Positions 45,809-53,805 of a stretch of 64,000 nt of DNA are shown here, piece after piece (position 1 is the stretch's first letter; each line of letters starts with the position of its first letter). Origin of the DNA: UKL13-2 sp044229235 (lineage in GTDB: Bacteria > Pseudomonadota > Gammaproteobacteria > Burkholderiales > Usitatibacteraceae). The translations under genes and the position numbers were made by a program. The notes beneath the pieces were generated by a model, which had not been told where the DNA came from, searched no databases, and was given only the letters and a program-made list of their open reading frames with translations. Location of the stretch: assembly GCA_044229235.1 (NCBI GenBank), contig JBGATH010000002.1, positions 1 to 64,000 of the forward strand. Reading direction: 5' to 3'.

Positions 45809-45849
45809 ATTATATGAATGGATATAGTGTTGACTTTGTTCCAGATCAA
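45809..45849 (-). promoter_or_regulatory. FNR/ANR-like box and perfect -10 of the octaheme operon
   Basis: Read on the minus strand, TTGATCTGGAACAA (45849 to 45836) matches the FNR consensus in 9 of 10 positions. A perfect TATAAT lies at 45814 to 45809. The centre-to-centre distance is 31 bases, as in class II FNR promoters and as in the oxidoreductase promoter at 29726. Transcription would begin near 45801, leaving a leader of about 43 bases before GTG 45758. Confidence 0.82.
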
Positions 45850-46279
45850 CTGACCGTGCAAAAGTTACTCATTGACAAAGGAGGCGTGCAGGCATTGGAA
45901 AGAAGAAGCAGTGCGCAATATCAAACGCCAGCATTGGCGCGGCTTCCAGAGTGAAAATGCCTGAAGCGGCGCGTCAATGCTTGCGCATGGGCTTTGTTTG
46001 CGGGCGTCCCGCGGGAGCGAGGGGCGATGCGTCGCTCATCGCTGGCCGGCGACCGGCTGCGATTAACTTAACGCGCCCAAGCCACCTGAGCGTTTCTGAT
46101 TGCGTGATCGTTGAATGCGGTGACTTCCGCAGTTACGCCCGACCTATTCCAGCGAATGGACGTTTTACGCGATGTCGAGCGCGGCCCACGACAAATGCAC
46201 GGGGCCGGCCCGACGCAACAATCGTCGGCGAGGTTCAAGCTCCATCAGCCGACATTACTTCCGCGCCGCAAATCTGGTG
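45850..46279. other. Intergenic region between the octaheme operon and rhlE
   Basis: About 430 bases between the FNR box and the end of the rhlE gene. It holds family A repeat copy 7 at 45922-45984. No frame resembles a protein. A strong AAAGGAGG (45878-45885) precedes only a short frame that runs into the repeat. Confidence 0.5.
45922..45984. repeat. Dispersed palindromic element, family A, copy 7
   Basis: CAAACGCCAGCATTGGCGCGG on the left and GCGGCGCGTCAATGCTTGC on the right are the diverged arms. It lies between the octaheme promoter and the 3' end of the rhlE gene. Confidence 0.75.
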
Positions 46280-47650
46280 CTAGCGGACGCGACCGTAGGA
46301 TCGCTTTGTGCTTGTTGGCTTGTTATGTCCGGTGCCCAGTGGCGTACCCTGGCGGCGCTGCTGGCCTGGTGTGGCTGCATTGGTCTTGCCCTGCCCGCCT
46401 TGTTTGGCCTGGCCCTGACTTTGGCTCTTGCCCTGACCCGGTCTTCCACGTCCCCCACCCGGACGATGTCCCGGTGAGCGCAACTGGATCGGTTCGGGCT
46501 TGGCGTGCGGGTCCGGTTCGAACCCGGGCACGATGACCTTCGGAATCTCGCGTTTGATGAGCCGCTCGATGTCGCGCAGAAAGCCCGCTTCATCGATGCA
46601 CACCAGTGACACGGCTTCCCCGGTGGCGCCGGCGCGACCGGTGCGGCCGATGCGGTGCACGTAGTCTTCGGGCACATTGGGCAAATCGTAATTCACCACA
46701 TGCGGCAGCTGGTCGATGTCGATGCCGCGCGCGGCGATGTCGGTGGCCACCAGCACCTGCAGGTCACCGGTCTTGAATTCGGCCAGCGCCTTGGTGCGCG
46801 CGCCCTGGCTCTTGTTGCCGTGAATCGCCAGCGCGGTGATGCCGTCCTTGTCGAGCTGCTCGGCGAGACGGTTGGCGCCGTGCTTGGTGCGCATGAACAC
46901 CAGCACCTGGTGCCAGTTGTTCTGCGTGATCAGGTGGGCGAGCAACTGGCGCTTCTTGTCGCGGTCCACGGGGTGGATCACTTGGGTGATGGCTTCCACG
47001 GTGGAATTGCGGCGCGCGACTTCGATCAATGCCGGGTTATCGAGCAAATTGTCGGCCAGCGTCTTGATCTCATCGGAGAACGTGGCCGAGAACAGCAGGT
47101 TCTGGCGCTTGGGCGGCAGCAGTTTCAGCACACGCTTGATATCGTGAATGAATCCCATGTCGAGCATGCGGTCGGCTTCGTCGAGAACAAGAATTTCGAC
47201 ATGCGACAGATCGATGGCGCGCTGCTGATGCAAATCCAGCAGGCGGCCCGGTGTGGCGACCACGATGTCGACGCCCTTTCGCAGCACCGAAATCTGCGGA
47301 TTGATGCCCACGCCACCAAAAATGACGGCGGAAGACAGCTTGGCGTACTTGCCGTAAGTGCGCACGCTTTCCTCAACCTGCGCCGCGAGTTCACGCGTGG
47401 GGGCGAGGATCAGCGCGCGCACGGCCTTGGTGCCGCTGACTTTCTTTGAAGCAGAGGTGGACAAGCGCTGCAGCAGCGGCAGCACGAAGCCTGCCGTCTT
47501 GCCGGTACCGGTTTGCGCGCCGGCAAGCAGATCGCCGCCGTTGAGCACGGCCGGAATGGCCTGCATTTGAATGGGGGTGGGCGTGGTGTAACCGTGTTCG
47601 GTAACAGCACGCACGAGGTTCTCGGACAGACCGAGGGCTGCGAATGACAT
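46280..47650 (-). CDS. rhlE: DEAD-box RNA helicase RhlE
   Basis: A 456-residue RNA helicase. The Q motif lies at FAALGLS...PTPIQMQAIP, Walker A is AQTGTGKT, motif II is VLDEADRMLD, motif III is SAT, and motif VI is HRIGRTGRAG. The C-terminal tail is rich in Gly, Gln, Arg and Pro (RPGGGRGRPGQGKSQSQGQ), typical of RhlE-type proteins. It remodels ribosomal or messenger RNA at low temperature. ATG 47650 (MSFAALGLS) is the start; 11 codons upstream is another ATG that lacks conservation. A 497-base intergenic region upstream may hold a long leader. Transcribed alone. Confidence 0.94.
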   Translation of the reverse strand: MSFAALGLSENLVRAVTEHGYTTPTPIQMQAIPAVLNGGDLLAGAQTGTGKTAGFVLPLLQRLSTSASKKVSGTKAVRALILAPTRELAAQVEESVRTYGKYAKLSSAVIFGGVGINPQISVLRKGVDIVVATPGRLLDLHQQRAIDLSHVEILVLDEADRMLDMGFIHDIKRVLKLLPPKRQNLLFSATFSDEIKTLADNLLDNPALIEVARRNSTVEAITQVIHPVDRDKKRQLLAHLITQNNWHQVLVFMRTKHGANRLAEQLDKDGITALAIHGNKSQGARTKALAEFKTGDLQVLVATDIAARGIDIDQLPHVVNYDLPNVPEDYVHRIGRTGRAGATGEAVSLVCIDEAGFLRDIERLIKREIPKVIVPGFEPDPHAKPEPIQLRSPGHRPGGGRGRPGQGKSQSQGQAKQGGQGKTNAATPGQQRRQGTPLGTGHNKPTSTKRSYGRVR

Positions 47651-48147
47651 AGTTGTACTTTTTTGGAAGTGTCGGCCTGTCACCGCAGAGGGCGCCAGTC
47701 GAAGGCAAACGGGAGGAGAAAAGCTGCGTCAGAAATGACGACGGCGCGAGGACTGGTGCAGCGCCGAAGCCGGCAGTATACATGCCGGACTTCGATATAC
47801 CTACTGCGCGGGCAAACTTCGCGCCTCCCGGGTTTGGCAAAAGCGTCTGCCTCGTGTCGTACGCATTCGCTATTCCGCACAAATCATGGCCGTGCGCGGT
47901 AGCTTCCCTTCAATCGGAAATTAAATTTGTTGGCGCAGAAATTTCCCTTCCCCGGCGCAGGCCGGGGTCCAAGTTCCATTCATGCATGCCTTGCAGAAAA
48001 ATTGGACCCCGGCCTGCGCCGGGGAAGGGATTTGTTCAGCCCTTTTTGGCATGCTTAATTGCCGACACAACAGGAGCATCCGAGCCGGGCAGCAGACCAG
48101 GTCACTCGGACTACTTCATGCCGCGAAGCGGCAGCACCGGAAGCGAC
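47651..48147. other. Intergenic region upstream of rhlE
   Basis: About 500 bases upstream of rhlE and downstream of the aminotransferase gene. It holds family B repeat copy 2 at 47944-48030 and a short palindrome CGGCAGTATACATGCCG near 47770. No convincing gene. RhlE-type genes often have long regulated leaders, so part of this may be untranslated leader (inference). Confidence 0.5.
47944..48030. repeat. Dispersed palindromic element, family B, copy 2
   Basis: CTTCCCCGGCGCAGGCCGGGG and the inverse CCCCGGCCTGCGCCGGGGAAG enclose about 40 bases. The arms match copy 1 at 12749-12829 except for a few bases. The position is between two genes. Confidence 0.8.
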
Positions 48148-48981
48148 CTACTGCGCGGCAAACTTGAAATAGCGTTCGCGCGCCAGCGTCGCAATCGGCC
48201 CCACCGGCATCACATGTGATTCGTAGCGAATACAGGGCGTGACTTTGCCGTAGTTGCCGGTATTGAATATCTCCGTTGCATTCTGCAGTTCGCCCGGTTG
48301 CACGCTGCGTTCGGTGACCTTGATGCCGGCCTCGGCCAGCAGCTTGATGACGCGGGCGCGGGTGATGCCGGAGAGAAAGGTGCCGTTTGGTTTCGGCGTG
48401 ACCACCTCGCCGTCTTCGGTGACAAAGAAAATGTTGGCGGTGGCGAATTCGGCGACATTGCCTTCGCTGTCGCACACCACGGCGTTGTCGAAGCCGCGCT
48501 CCTTGGCATCACGCAGCGCGCGCGTGGTGTTGGGGTACAGGCACGAGGCCTTGGCGTCGGTGGGCGCCACCAGCGGGTCGGGGCGCCGCAGCGGCGACAG
48601 GCAGGCGCTGAACCCGGTGAACGGCGGCAGCGGTGCATCGAACAGGGTCAGCGCGAATCCGGCTTTATCTGCCACCGGAATCAGCAGACCGTCGGTGCCG
48701 AACACCAGCGGGCGAATGTACAATTCGGCATCGGCCGGAAAGCGCTTGATGCCTTCCATGCACAGCGCTTCCATTTCATCCACGCTCAGCGGGCAGACCA
48801 TGCCCAGGCGTTCGGATGAAACCACCACCCGTTCGAGGTGGCGCCGCAGGTCGGGGACCATGCCGCGAATGGAACGCGCGCCATCGAACACCGACGAACC
48901 CAGCCACACGCTGTGATCCATGGCGCCGAAGATCGGCGTGTTGCCCTCGGTCCATTGGCCGTTCGAATAAGTCTGGTACAT
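48148..48981 (-). CDS. ilvE: Branched-chain amino acid aminotransferase (class IV)
   Basis: A 277-residue PLP enzyme of fold type IV, transferring amino groups between branched-chain amino acids and 2-oxoglutarate. It has MDHSVWLGSSVFDGARSIRG near the start, the PLP lysine in DAKASCLYPN (K144), and GFDNAVVCDSEGNVAEFATANIFFV. The C-terminal part has TFLSGITRARVIKLL. Length is 20-30 residues below E. coli IlvE but fits the short-form enzymes. Start ATG 48981 is preferred; a longer frame begins 11 codons upstream. A related D-amino acid aminotransferase cannot be excluded. Confidence 0.85.
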   Translation of the reverse strand: MYQTYSNGQWTEGNTPIFGAMDHSVWLGSSVFDGARSIRGMVPDLRRHLERVVVSSERLGMVCPLSVDEMEALCMEGIKRFPADAELYIRPLVFGTDGLLIPVADKAGFALTLFDAPLPPFTGFSACLSPLRRPDPLVAPTDAKASCLYPNTTRALRDAKERGFDNAVVCDSEGNVAEFATANIFFVTEDGEVVTPKPNGTFLSGITRARVIKLLAEAGIKVTERSVQPGELQNATEIFNTGNYGKVTPCIRYESHVMPVGPIATLARERYFKFAAQ

Positions 48982-49051
48982 GATTGCTGGCACTCCGAAT
49001 GTTGAGTCCGGCATTATCCCAACATTAGCGGCCCGCAGCGATACCGTGATC

Positions 49052-49573
49052 TCACCGGCCTGCTGGCGGCGCCTTTGCCGCACCGGCGCGCGGCACCTGC
49101 AGGCGCTCGGCGCGCCGATCCAGTTGCAGTTGCAGCGGCACGGATCCGGTTCCCAGCAAGGCGGGCGGTATCGATACTGTTTCCAGTGTAAGGCGCGTGG
49201 CAGGGGCGGCGGCCAGGACAGCTGCAGGCGGCGGCGCCGGCCGGTAAATCAGGTTGGCGACAGTGGCGATCACGCTGGCGGTTCCAACCAGCAGCGCGAC
49301 GCCCGTGTAGCGCGGCTGCACGGGTGGTGCCGGCGTGACCGGTTTCGGTACCAGCAGTGGATTGATATGCGGCTTCGCGATTGGCGTCGGGGCAGAGGTA
49401 ATCGCCGCGTCGGCCGCAGGCGCTGTCGAATGCGCCTGGGTGGGTAAGGCATCCGCATCAACCGGGAGGGTCAACTGCGTCGGCGAGTTTGCCGGGAACA
49501 ACCGCCCTGCTTCCGCCAGCTTCTGTCGGCGATCCTGCTCCGCGCGCTTGAGTGCCTTCAGAAGTGTGCTCAT
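49052..49573 (-). CDS. Single-pass membrane protein, GspB-like start
   Basis: A 173-residue protein. The N-terminal MSTLLKALKRAEQDRRQKLAE is like the cytoplasmic start of GspB/ExeB-type type II secretion proteins, followed by a Pro/Ala linker, a membrane helix (YTGVALLVGTASVIATVANLIY, about 92-112) and a short periplasmic part with LTLETVSIPPALLGTGSVPLQLQL. No secretion genes are nearby, so the link is weak. It could equally be an unrelated accessory protein. It lies upstream of ilvE on the same strand with a 70-base gap. Confidence 0.6.
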   Translation of the reverse strand: MSTLLKALKRAEQDRRQKLAEAGRLFPANSPTQLTLPVDADALPTQAHSTAPAADAAITSAPTPIAKPHINPLLVPKPVTPAPPVQPRYTGVALLVGTASVIATVANLIYRPAPPPAAVLAAAPATRLTLETVSIPPALLGTGSVPLQLQLDRRAERLQVPRAGAAKAPPAGR

Positions 49574-49716
49574 TGAGGCGGTTTGTTCCGGGTGGTTGGC
49601 CTGGCCGGCCGCTCTGTGCAGGCGTTGCGCGGCGAAGCGTCATCATACCGAAATGCGTCGCGCCCGGAGCAGGCTACAATCGGCGCCTGCCCACCCTGCG
49701 CTGTATCGCCACCCGC

Positions 49717-50223
49717 ATGAATGCCAACCCTGTTCCCGCCGCGCGCATCATCATCACTGGCGGCACCTTCGACAAGCACTACGACGCCATCAAGGGCGAA
49801 CTCACCTTCAAGGACTCACACCTGCCGACGATTCTGCAGCAATCGCGGGTAACGATCCCGGTGCAGTGGGAGGTCAACCAGCTCATCGACAGCCTGAACA
49901 TGCAGGACGAACACCGCCAGCAGGTGCTGGCCGCGTGTCGCGCGGCGCCGGAAGAGCACATTGTCGTCATCCACGGCACCGACACCATGCGCGAGACCGC
50001 GCAAGTGGTGGGCGCGGCCGGCCTCGACAAGACCGTGGTTTTCACCGGCGCCATGATTCCGTACTCGGTGCAAGGGTCGGATGCATTGTTCAATCTCGGC
50101 TTTGCGCTCGCCGTCGCGCAGCTGCATCGCCGCAACACCTATATCGCCATGAACGGCCGCGTGTTCCCTTGGGATCGCGTGCGCAAGAACAAGGCCGATG
50201 GCGTGTTCGAGTTGGTGGAATAG
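49717..50223 (+). CDS. Half-size asparaginase-domain protein
   Basis: A 168-residue protein equal to the N-terminal domain of type I/II asparaginases. The first catalytic Thr lies in IIITGGTFDKHYD and the second motif is VVIHGTDTMRETA. The C-terminal asparaginase domain (about 150 residues in full enzymes) is absent, and the frame ends at a clean stop at 50223. Stand-alone versions of this domain exist in proteobacteria; their reaction is not established. ATG 49717 is chosen. It sits between a divergent GspB-like gene and a hypothetical gene. Confidence 0.85.
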   Translation: MNANPVPAARIIITGGTFDKHYDAIKGELTFKDSHLPTILQQSRVTIPVQWEVNQLIDSLNMQDEHRQQVLAACRAAPEEHIVVIHGTDTMRETAQVVGAAGLDKTVVFTGAMIPYSVQGSDALFNLGFALAVAQLHRRNTYIAMNGRVFPWDRVRKNKADGVFELVE

Positions 50224-50318
50224 CGGCCGCGGGGTCCTTGACGCGATCGCGCCAATGCCAAGCGGATGCAGATCAGGCATCATTGCGCGGTGACGCGCTG
50301 CAAACCAGGAGGCTAATC

Positions 50319-51095
50319 GTGCTGGGCAAGCTTGGGCAGGTTCTCAACATGGATGTCGGCAAGGTGCTCAAGGCCGACGTGGGCGATATCGTCAAGGGGG
50401 CGGGTAAGGTACTCCGGTCGGATGTAGGAGACCTGCTTCGCGACAAGCCCGAGGAAGCCACGCAGCCGCCGGCGGCCACGGCACCGGCAGTCGAGGCACC
50501 CAAGCCGGTTGCCGAAAAATTGCCTGAATTGGCGTCGGCGGCCAAGCCCGCGCCGGCATTTGATCCGGATGCCACGCTGCAACTGCGGTCGCCGCCAGTG
50601 CTCACGCCGCAGCCGGCAGCAAAGTCGCCCGAACCGGCCACCGCGCTGCCACCGGGCATGACCATCACCCCCAACCCCGCGCCGGCACCCATCCTCAACG
50701 ATGAAACCGTCACCCGCAGCCGCCGCCCGAAGCCGCAAGGCACCAACCTGACCACGCTGCTGCCGCACAACGTCGGCGAATTCCAGCGGCCCCACGCCCG
50801 GCCCTCGGGTGAACTGACCAGCGACCCGGCGACGGCCATTTACGGTGCCGGCGGCGAGACCGTCGAGATCCGGCTGGTGCTGTGCTGGGATCAGGACGAA
50901 GCGCAGGAACGCCTCACCGAAATTCAGTCGAAAACCTCCGACAATATGCGCGTGGCCGCCGACCGCAGCTGGGTGCTGGGGCAGACCCCGCAGGGTGTGG
51001 TGTTCGCCTGGACGCGCGGCAGCTACGCGTTCATCGCCACGTCGCCACGCGGGCTCGCGCCACTGACGCGATTCCTGTGGGCCTTTCCGTTCTGA
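50319..51095 (+). CDS. Hypothetical protein with proline-rich linker
   Basis: A 258-residue protein. The first 40 residues contain a short repeat (DVGKVLKADVGDIVKGAGKVLRSDVGDLL) and the middle is Ala/Pro-rich. The C-terminal domain (about 165-258) begins ETVEIRLVLCWDQDEAQERLTEIQS and ends LTRFLWAFPF, probably a compact globular fold. Start is GTG 50319: AGGAGG lies seven bases upstream and no ATG fits. No family recognised. It lies convergent with the LysR gene (20-base gap). Confidence 0.65.
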   Translation: MLGKLGQVLNMDVGKVLKADVGDIVKGAGKVLRSDVGDLLRDKPEEATQPPAATAPAVEAPKPVAEKLPELASAAKPAPAFDPDATLQLRSPPVLTPQPAAKSPEPATALPPGMTITPNPAPAPILNDETVTRSRRPKPQGTNLTTLLPHNVGEFQRPHARPSGELTSDPATAIYGAGGETVEIRLVLCWDQDEAQERLTEIQSKTSDNMRVAADRSWVLGQTPQGVVFAWTRGSYAFIATSPRGLAPLTRFLWAFPF

Positions 51096-51114
51096 ACGCG
51101 GATTGAGTCGGCCG

Positions 51115-52047
51115 CTAGGCCGCGCTGCGCGCCGCGCGCGGCTGCGGCACGGCGTCGGGATTTTCGCGCTGCAGGTCCCAGAGTTTTTCGAGCACCGACA
51201 ACAGCGCGCGGATCATCGGGTCGTTGTGGCGATCGCGCTTGTAAATGAACCACAGCGTGGTTGGGATGCCGACATCTTTCCAGATGCAGACTTCGCCTGA
51301 GGCGACTTTTTCCAGGGCGACGTCTTCACGCATCAGGGCCAGCCCCAGGCCCGACACCACCAGCGAGCTGATGACGGTTTCCTGGTCGGCCTCGACAACC
51401 TTGGCCGGCACCACGCCGTGCTGCCGCAGCAGCTTGTTCACCAGCTTGTGGTGGCTGCTGATGGGCGGCGGCACGATCCACGGCATTTCCGCAATCTCGT
51501 TCCAGCCCGCCAGCTCCATGCGCAGGCTCCACTCCGCGGGACCGGCAACCCGGTAGACGAATTCGCGCAAGGGCAGGCCGGCGATCTCGGGATTGTCGAT
51601 TTCGCCGTAATAGAAACTGGCATCGAGCTCGCCGGCGGCAACCTGTTCCATGGCCACACCGGTCACTTCCTGGTGCAGTTCCAGTTCCAGCAAGGGAAAC
51701 CGCGCCACCGCCTCGCCCATGAAATCGCCCAGGCGCAGGAAATTCGGATCGCTGAGCGTGCCGATGCGGGCTGAACCGATGACGCTGCCCTTGACCAGGC
51801 GCGCCTCGTTCATCAGCGCATTGGCCGACGACAGCACGCGATTGGCGGACTTGAGGATGCGCTTGCCGGCAGCCGTCAGCACCATGCCGGTAGGCGTGCG
51901 ATCAAACAGCGAGAGGCCGAGTTCCTCCTCGAGCGCGCGCAATTGGGCGCTGAGCGCGGGCTGGCTGATATGCAGTTTTTCCGCGGCCCGGGTGAGTTGC
52001 CCCACTTCGACGATGGCCGCGAAGCTGCGTAACTGGTAAAGCTCCAT
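51115..52047 (-). CDS. LysR family transcriptional regulator
   Basis: A 310-residue LysR regulator. The winged helix-turn-helix is at 1-62 (MELYQLRSFAAIVEVGQLTRAAEKLHISQPALSAQLRALEEELG), and the effector domain follows (ARIGTLSDPNFLRLGDFMGEA). Its likely target is the divergent small gene at 52385, about 340 bases away, or a gene outside this cluster. The region upstream (AATTTTACTGATGTTGTGTTG) is AT-rich, as promoters often are. Inducer unknown. Confidence 0.92.
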   Translation of the reverse strand: MELYQLRSFAAIVEVGQLTRAAEKLHISQPALSAQLRALEEELGLSLFDRTPTGMVLTAAGKRILKSANRVLSSANALMNEARLVKGSVIGSARIGTLSDPNFLRLGDFMGEAVARFPLLELELHQEVTGVAMEQVAAGELDASFYYGEIDNPEIAGLPLREFVYRVAGPAEWSLRMELAGWNEIAEMPWIVPPPISSHHKLVNKLLRQHGVVPAKVVEADQETVISSLVVSGLGLALMREDVALEKVASGEVCIWKDVGIPTTLWFIYKRDRHNDPMIRALLSVLEKLWDLQRENPDAVPQPRAARSAA

Positions 52048-52384
52048 GCTGATCCGGCCTGTTCCGGGACGGGTCCCGAGGTGGGTGAAGTGTGAACCGT
52101 ATCACATTAATTTTACTGATGTTGTGTTGCAGCAATAAGGCAAGGTTCCATCACAAAATTTGATATCCATCATCCAAAAGTACGATTGGCAATAGTCGCC
52201 AGAGGCCACTATCTTTGAATTGTGCAAGGCAGCAATCAGCGGTTTTCGAGATGGCAGGCAAGCAACAAAGATAGCACTTCCGCCAGCCAAATCAATGGTT
52301 TCTGCCCACACGACAGTTACAGAAGACGCAATCCGGCAATCCGCCAAAGCGTCCTGCGACCCCTTCCACACAATGGAGGCTCAA
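52048..52384. other. Intergenic region between LysR and small gene
   Basis: About 340 bases, more AT-rich than the surroundings near 52095-52200. It should hold the LysR promoter and the promoter and leader of the small gene at 52385. No gene and no clear operator dyad is seen. Confidence 0.5.
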
Positions 52385-52582
52385 ATGACAGACTACGGCC
52401 CAATCGAAGTACACATCCAGCGCGCCAATATCCGGCACGCCGCCGAAACCGGTGAACAGATCGCCGACGGCGTTCTATATCTCTGGAACGGCCTGATGCG
52501 CATCCTGCGCGTGGCCGGCGAAACCGCCGAGCGCATGACCCGCACGCCGGACTCCTATTCAACCTCCCTGCGACAGCCCTGA
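52385..52582 (+). CDS. Small conserved hypothetical protein (65 residues)
   Basis: A 65-residue protein, MTDYGPIEVHIQRANIRHAA... with GLMRILRVAGETAERMTRTP. ATG 52385 has GGAGG six bases upstream. No membrane segment. It is probably helical. An intrinsic terminator at 52663-52692 follows the gene. Divergent from the LysR gene. Function unknown. Confidence 0.65.
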   Translation: MTDYGPIEVHIQRANIRHAAETGEQIADGVLYLWNGLMRILRVAGETAERMTRTPDSYSTSLRQP

Positions 52583-52662
52583 CCGCGCAGGCCCCGTCCG
52601 CCTGCGCACGACGCGCCATGCGGACCAACGCCTCCTCCTCCACGCCTCATAAGCGTGGATTC

Positions 52663-52692
52663 GCCCCCGGCCCGTCCGGGGGCAATTTTTTT
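52663..52692 (+). terminator. Intrinsic terminator
   Basis: GCCCCCGG at 52663-52670, a loop of five bases, and the inverse CCGGGGGC at 52676-52683 form a stem of eight pairs, followed by AATTTTTTT to 52692. This is a textbook Rho-independent terminator for the small gene, 54 bases before the GNAT gene. Confidence 0.9.
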
Positions 52693-52745
52693 CAGCCCCG
52701 GCGGGCCGCTGCGACAGGCCCGCTGCTGATGCCAGGAGCCCAGCC

Positions 52746-53303
52746 ATGACCATGCCCGTTTTCCAGTTGCAGGCCTCGCACCGCGAACTGCTCAAGCGCC
52801 ATTTCAACGACCTCGCGCCGGAGGATGTGTACCTGCGCTTCGGTTCCCCGCTCACGCAGGACGGGCGGCAGCGCTATGTGGACGCGATCAACTTTGAGCG
52901 CGACGCCGTGTTCGGCGTATTCGCGGATGATCTGTCGCTGCTCGGGGTGGCACACCTCGCCTGCCTGCCGGGATCGGCAGAACTTGGCGTAAGCGTGCTC
53001 AACCAATGCCGCAACATGGGCATCGGCAGCACCCTGTTCCGCCGCGCGGCCATCCATGCGCGCAACCTGCAGCTCAACCAGCTGTTCGTGCACTGCCTCA
53101 CGCAGAACCGGGCGATGATGCATATCGCCCGCAAGAACGGCATGCGGGTGGTGATCGATCATGCCGAGGCCGAGGCGTACCTCGCGCTGGAGCCGGGCAA
53201 CATCGCCACAATCGGCGAAGCCTACGCGGCACAGGAAGTGGCGCGCCTTGACTGGATGGTGAAGGCGCAGGTTGATTGCCTGCGCAGACTGGCGCGGCAG
53301 TAA
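52746..53303 (+). CDS. GNAT family N-acetyltransferase
   Basis: A 185-residue acetyltransferase. The acetyl-CoA-binding region is LSLLGVAHLACLPGSAELGVSVLNQCRNMGIGSTLFRRAAIHARN, with the Q/R-x-x-G-x-G/A signature as CRNMGIG. Then comes LFVHCLTQNRAMMHIARKNGMRV. The substrate (amine or protein) is not known. Preceded by GGAG and ATG 52746; a second ATG is six bases on. It converges on the glutaredoxin-fold gene, whose stop is 17 bases away. Confidence 0.85.
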   Translation: MTMPVFQLQASHRELLKRHFNDLAPEDVYLRFGSPLTQDGRQRYVDAINFERDAVFGVFADDLSLLGVAHLACLPGSAELGVSVLNQCRNMGIGSTLFRRAAIHARNLQLNQLFVHCLTQNRAMMHIARKNGMRVVIDHAEAEAYLALEPGNIATIGEAYAAQEVARLDWMVKAQVDCLRRLARQ

Positions 53304-53319
53304 GCGCCGCGGCTTGCGG

Positions 53320-53697
53320 CTAAAGCGTGGGCTTTGCCAGCATCTTCTGCAGTTCGCCGCTGTCGATGAGCCGGACGGTATCGTCGGCGCCACCGACCAG
53401 CACGCCGTTCACAAACACCATCGGCAGCGTCGGCCAGCCGGTCCACATCTTCAGTGCATTGCGCCGCCGCCAGGTGTTGAAGTAGCTGCCGTATTCCAGG
53501 TAGTGATGGGCAATACCGGCGGCGTCCAGTGCCTTGCGCGCTTTCTTCGGCATCGGATTCTGCGCCATGCCGACCACCACCACCGGGTGCGCAGCGATGG
53601 CCGCCTGCACTTCCTTGACGATGTCGATGTGATGGCTTGCGATCTTTTCGCGAATGGCGGGATGAATCAGGGATTCGTCAAGAATGGGACGTGGCAT
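53320..53697 (-). CDS. Monothiol-glutaredoxin-like protein lacking all cysteines
   Basis: A 125-residue protein with the glutaredoxin fold of the CGFS/Grx4 group: an N-terminal helix, the strand VVVVGMAQNPMPKKARKALD and WPTLPMVFVNGVLVGGADD, which holds the cis-proline and the GG-D-D glutathione contacts. At the place of the active-site C-x-x-C or CGFS the sequence reads NPMP (residues 47-50), and the whole protein contains no cysteine. It therefore cannot do thiol chemistry or bind a cluster by its own thiol. It may be a binding or regulatory protein. A sequencing error seems unlikely given two changed cysteines. Confidence 0.85.
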   Translation of the reverse strand: MPRPILDESLIHPAIREKIASHHIDIVKEVQAAIAAHPVVVVGMAQNPMPKKARKALDAAGIAHHYLEYGSYFNTWRRRNALKMWTGWPTLPMVFVNGVLVGGADDTVRLIDSGELQKMLAKPTL

Positions 53698-53805
53698 GCG
53701 GGCCTCAGGTGGAAGAACAGCGACGTTGATTCAAAAGTTGCGCAACAGCGGCGCAGTCAGCATGCCGCCGTTTCGTGATGGAGTCCGCAGCGCGCGCGAC
53801 GAAGC

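Noticed and set aside
45878..45955. Short frame after a strong AAAGGAGG near the octaheme promoter
   Set aside because: The possible product is about 22 residues and runs into a family A repeat; the spacing to the GTG is too short for initiation.
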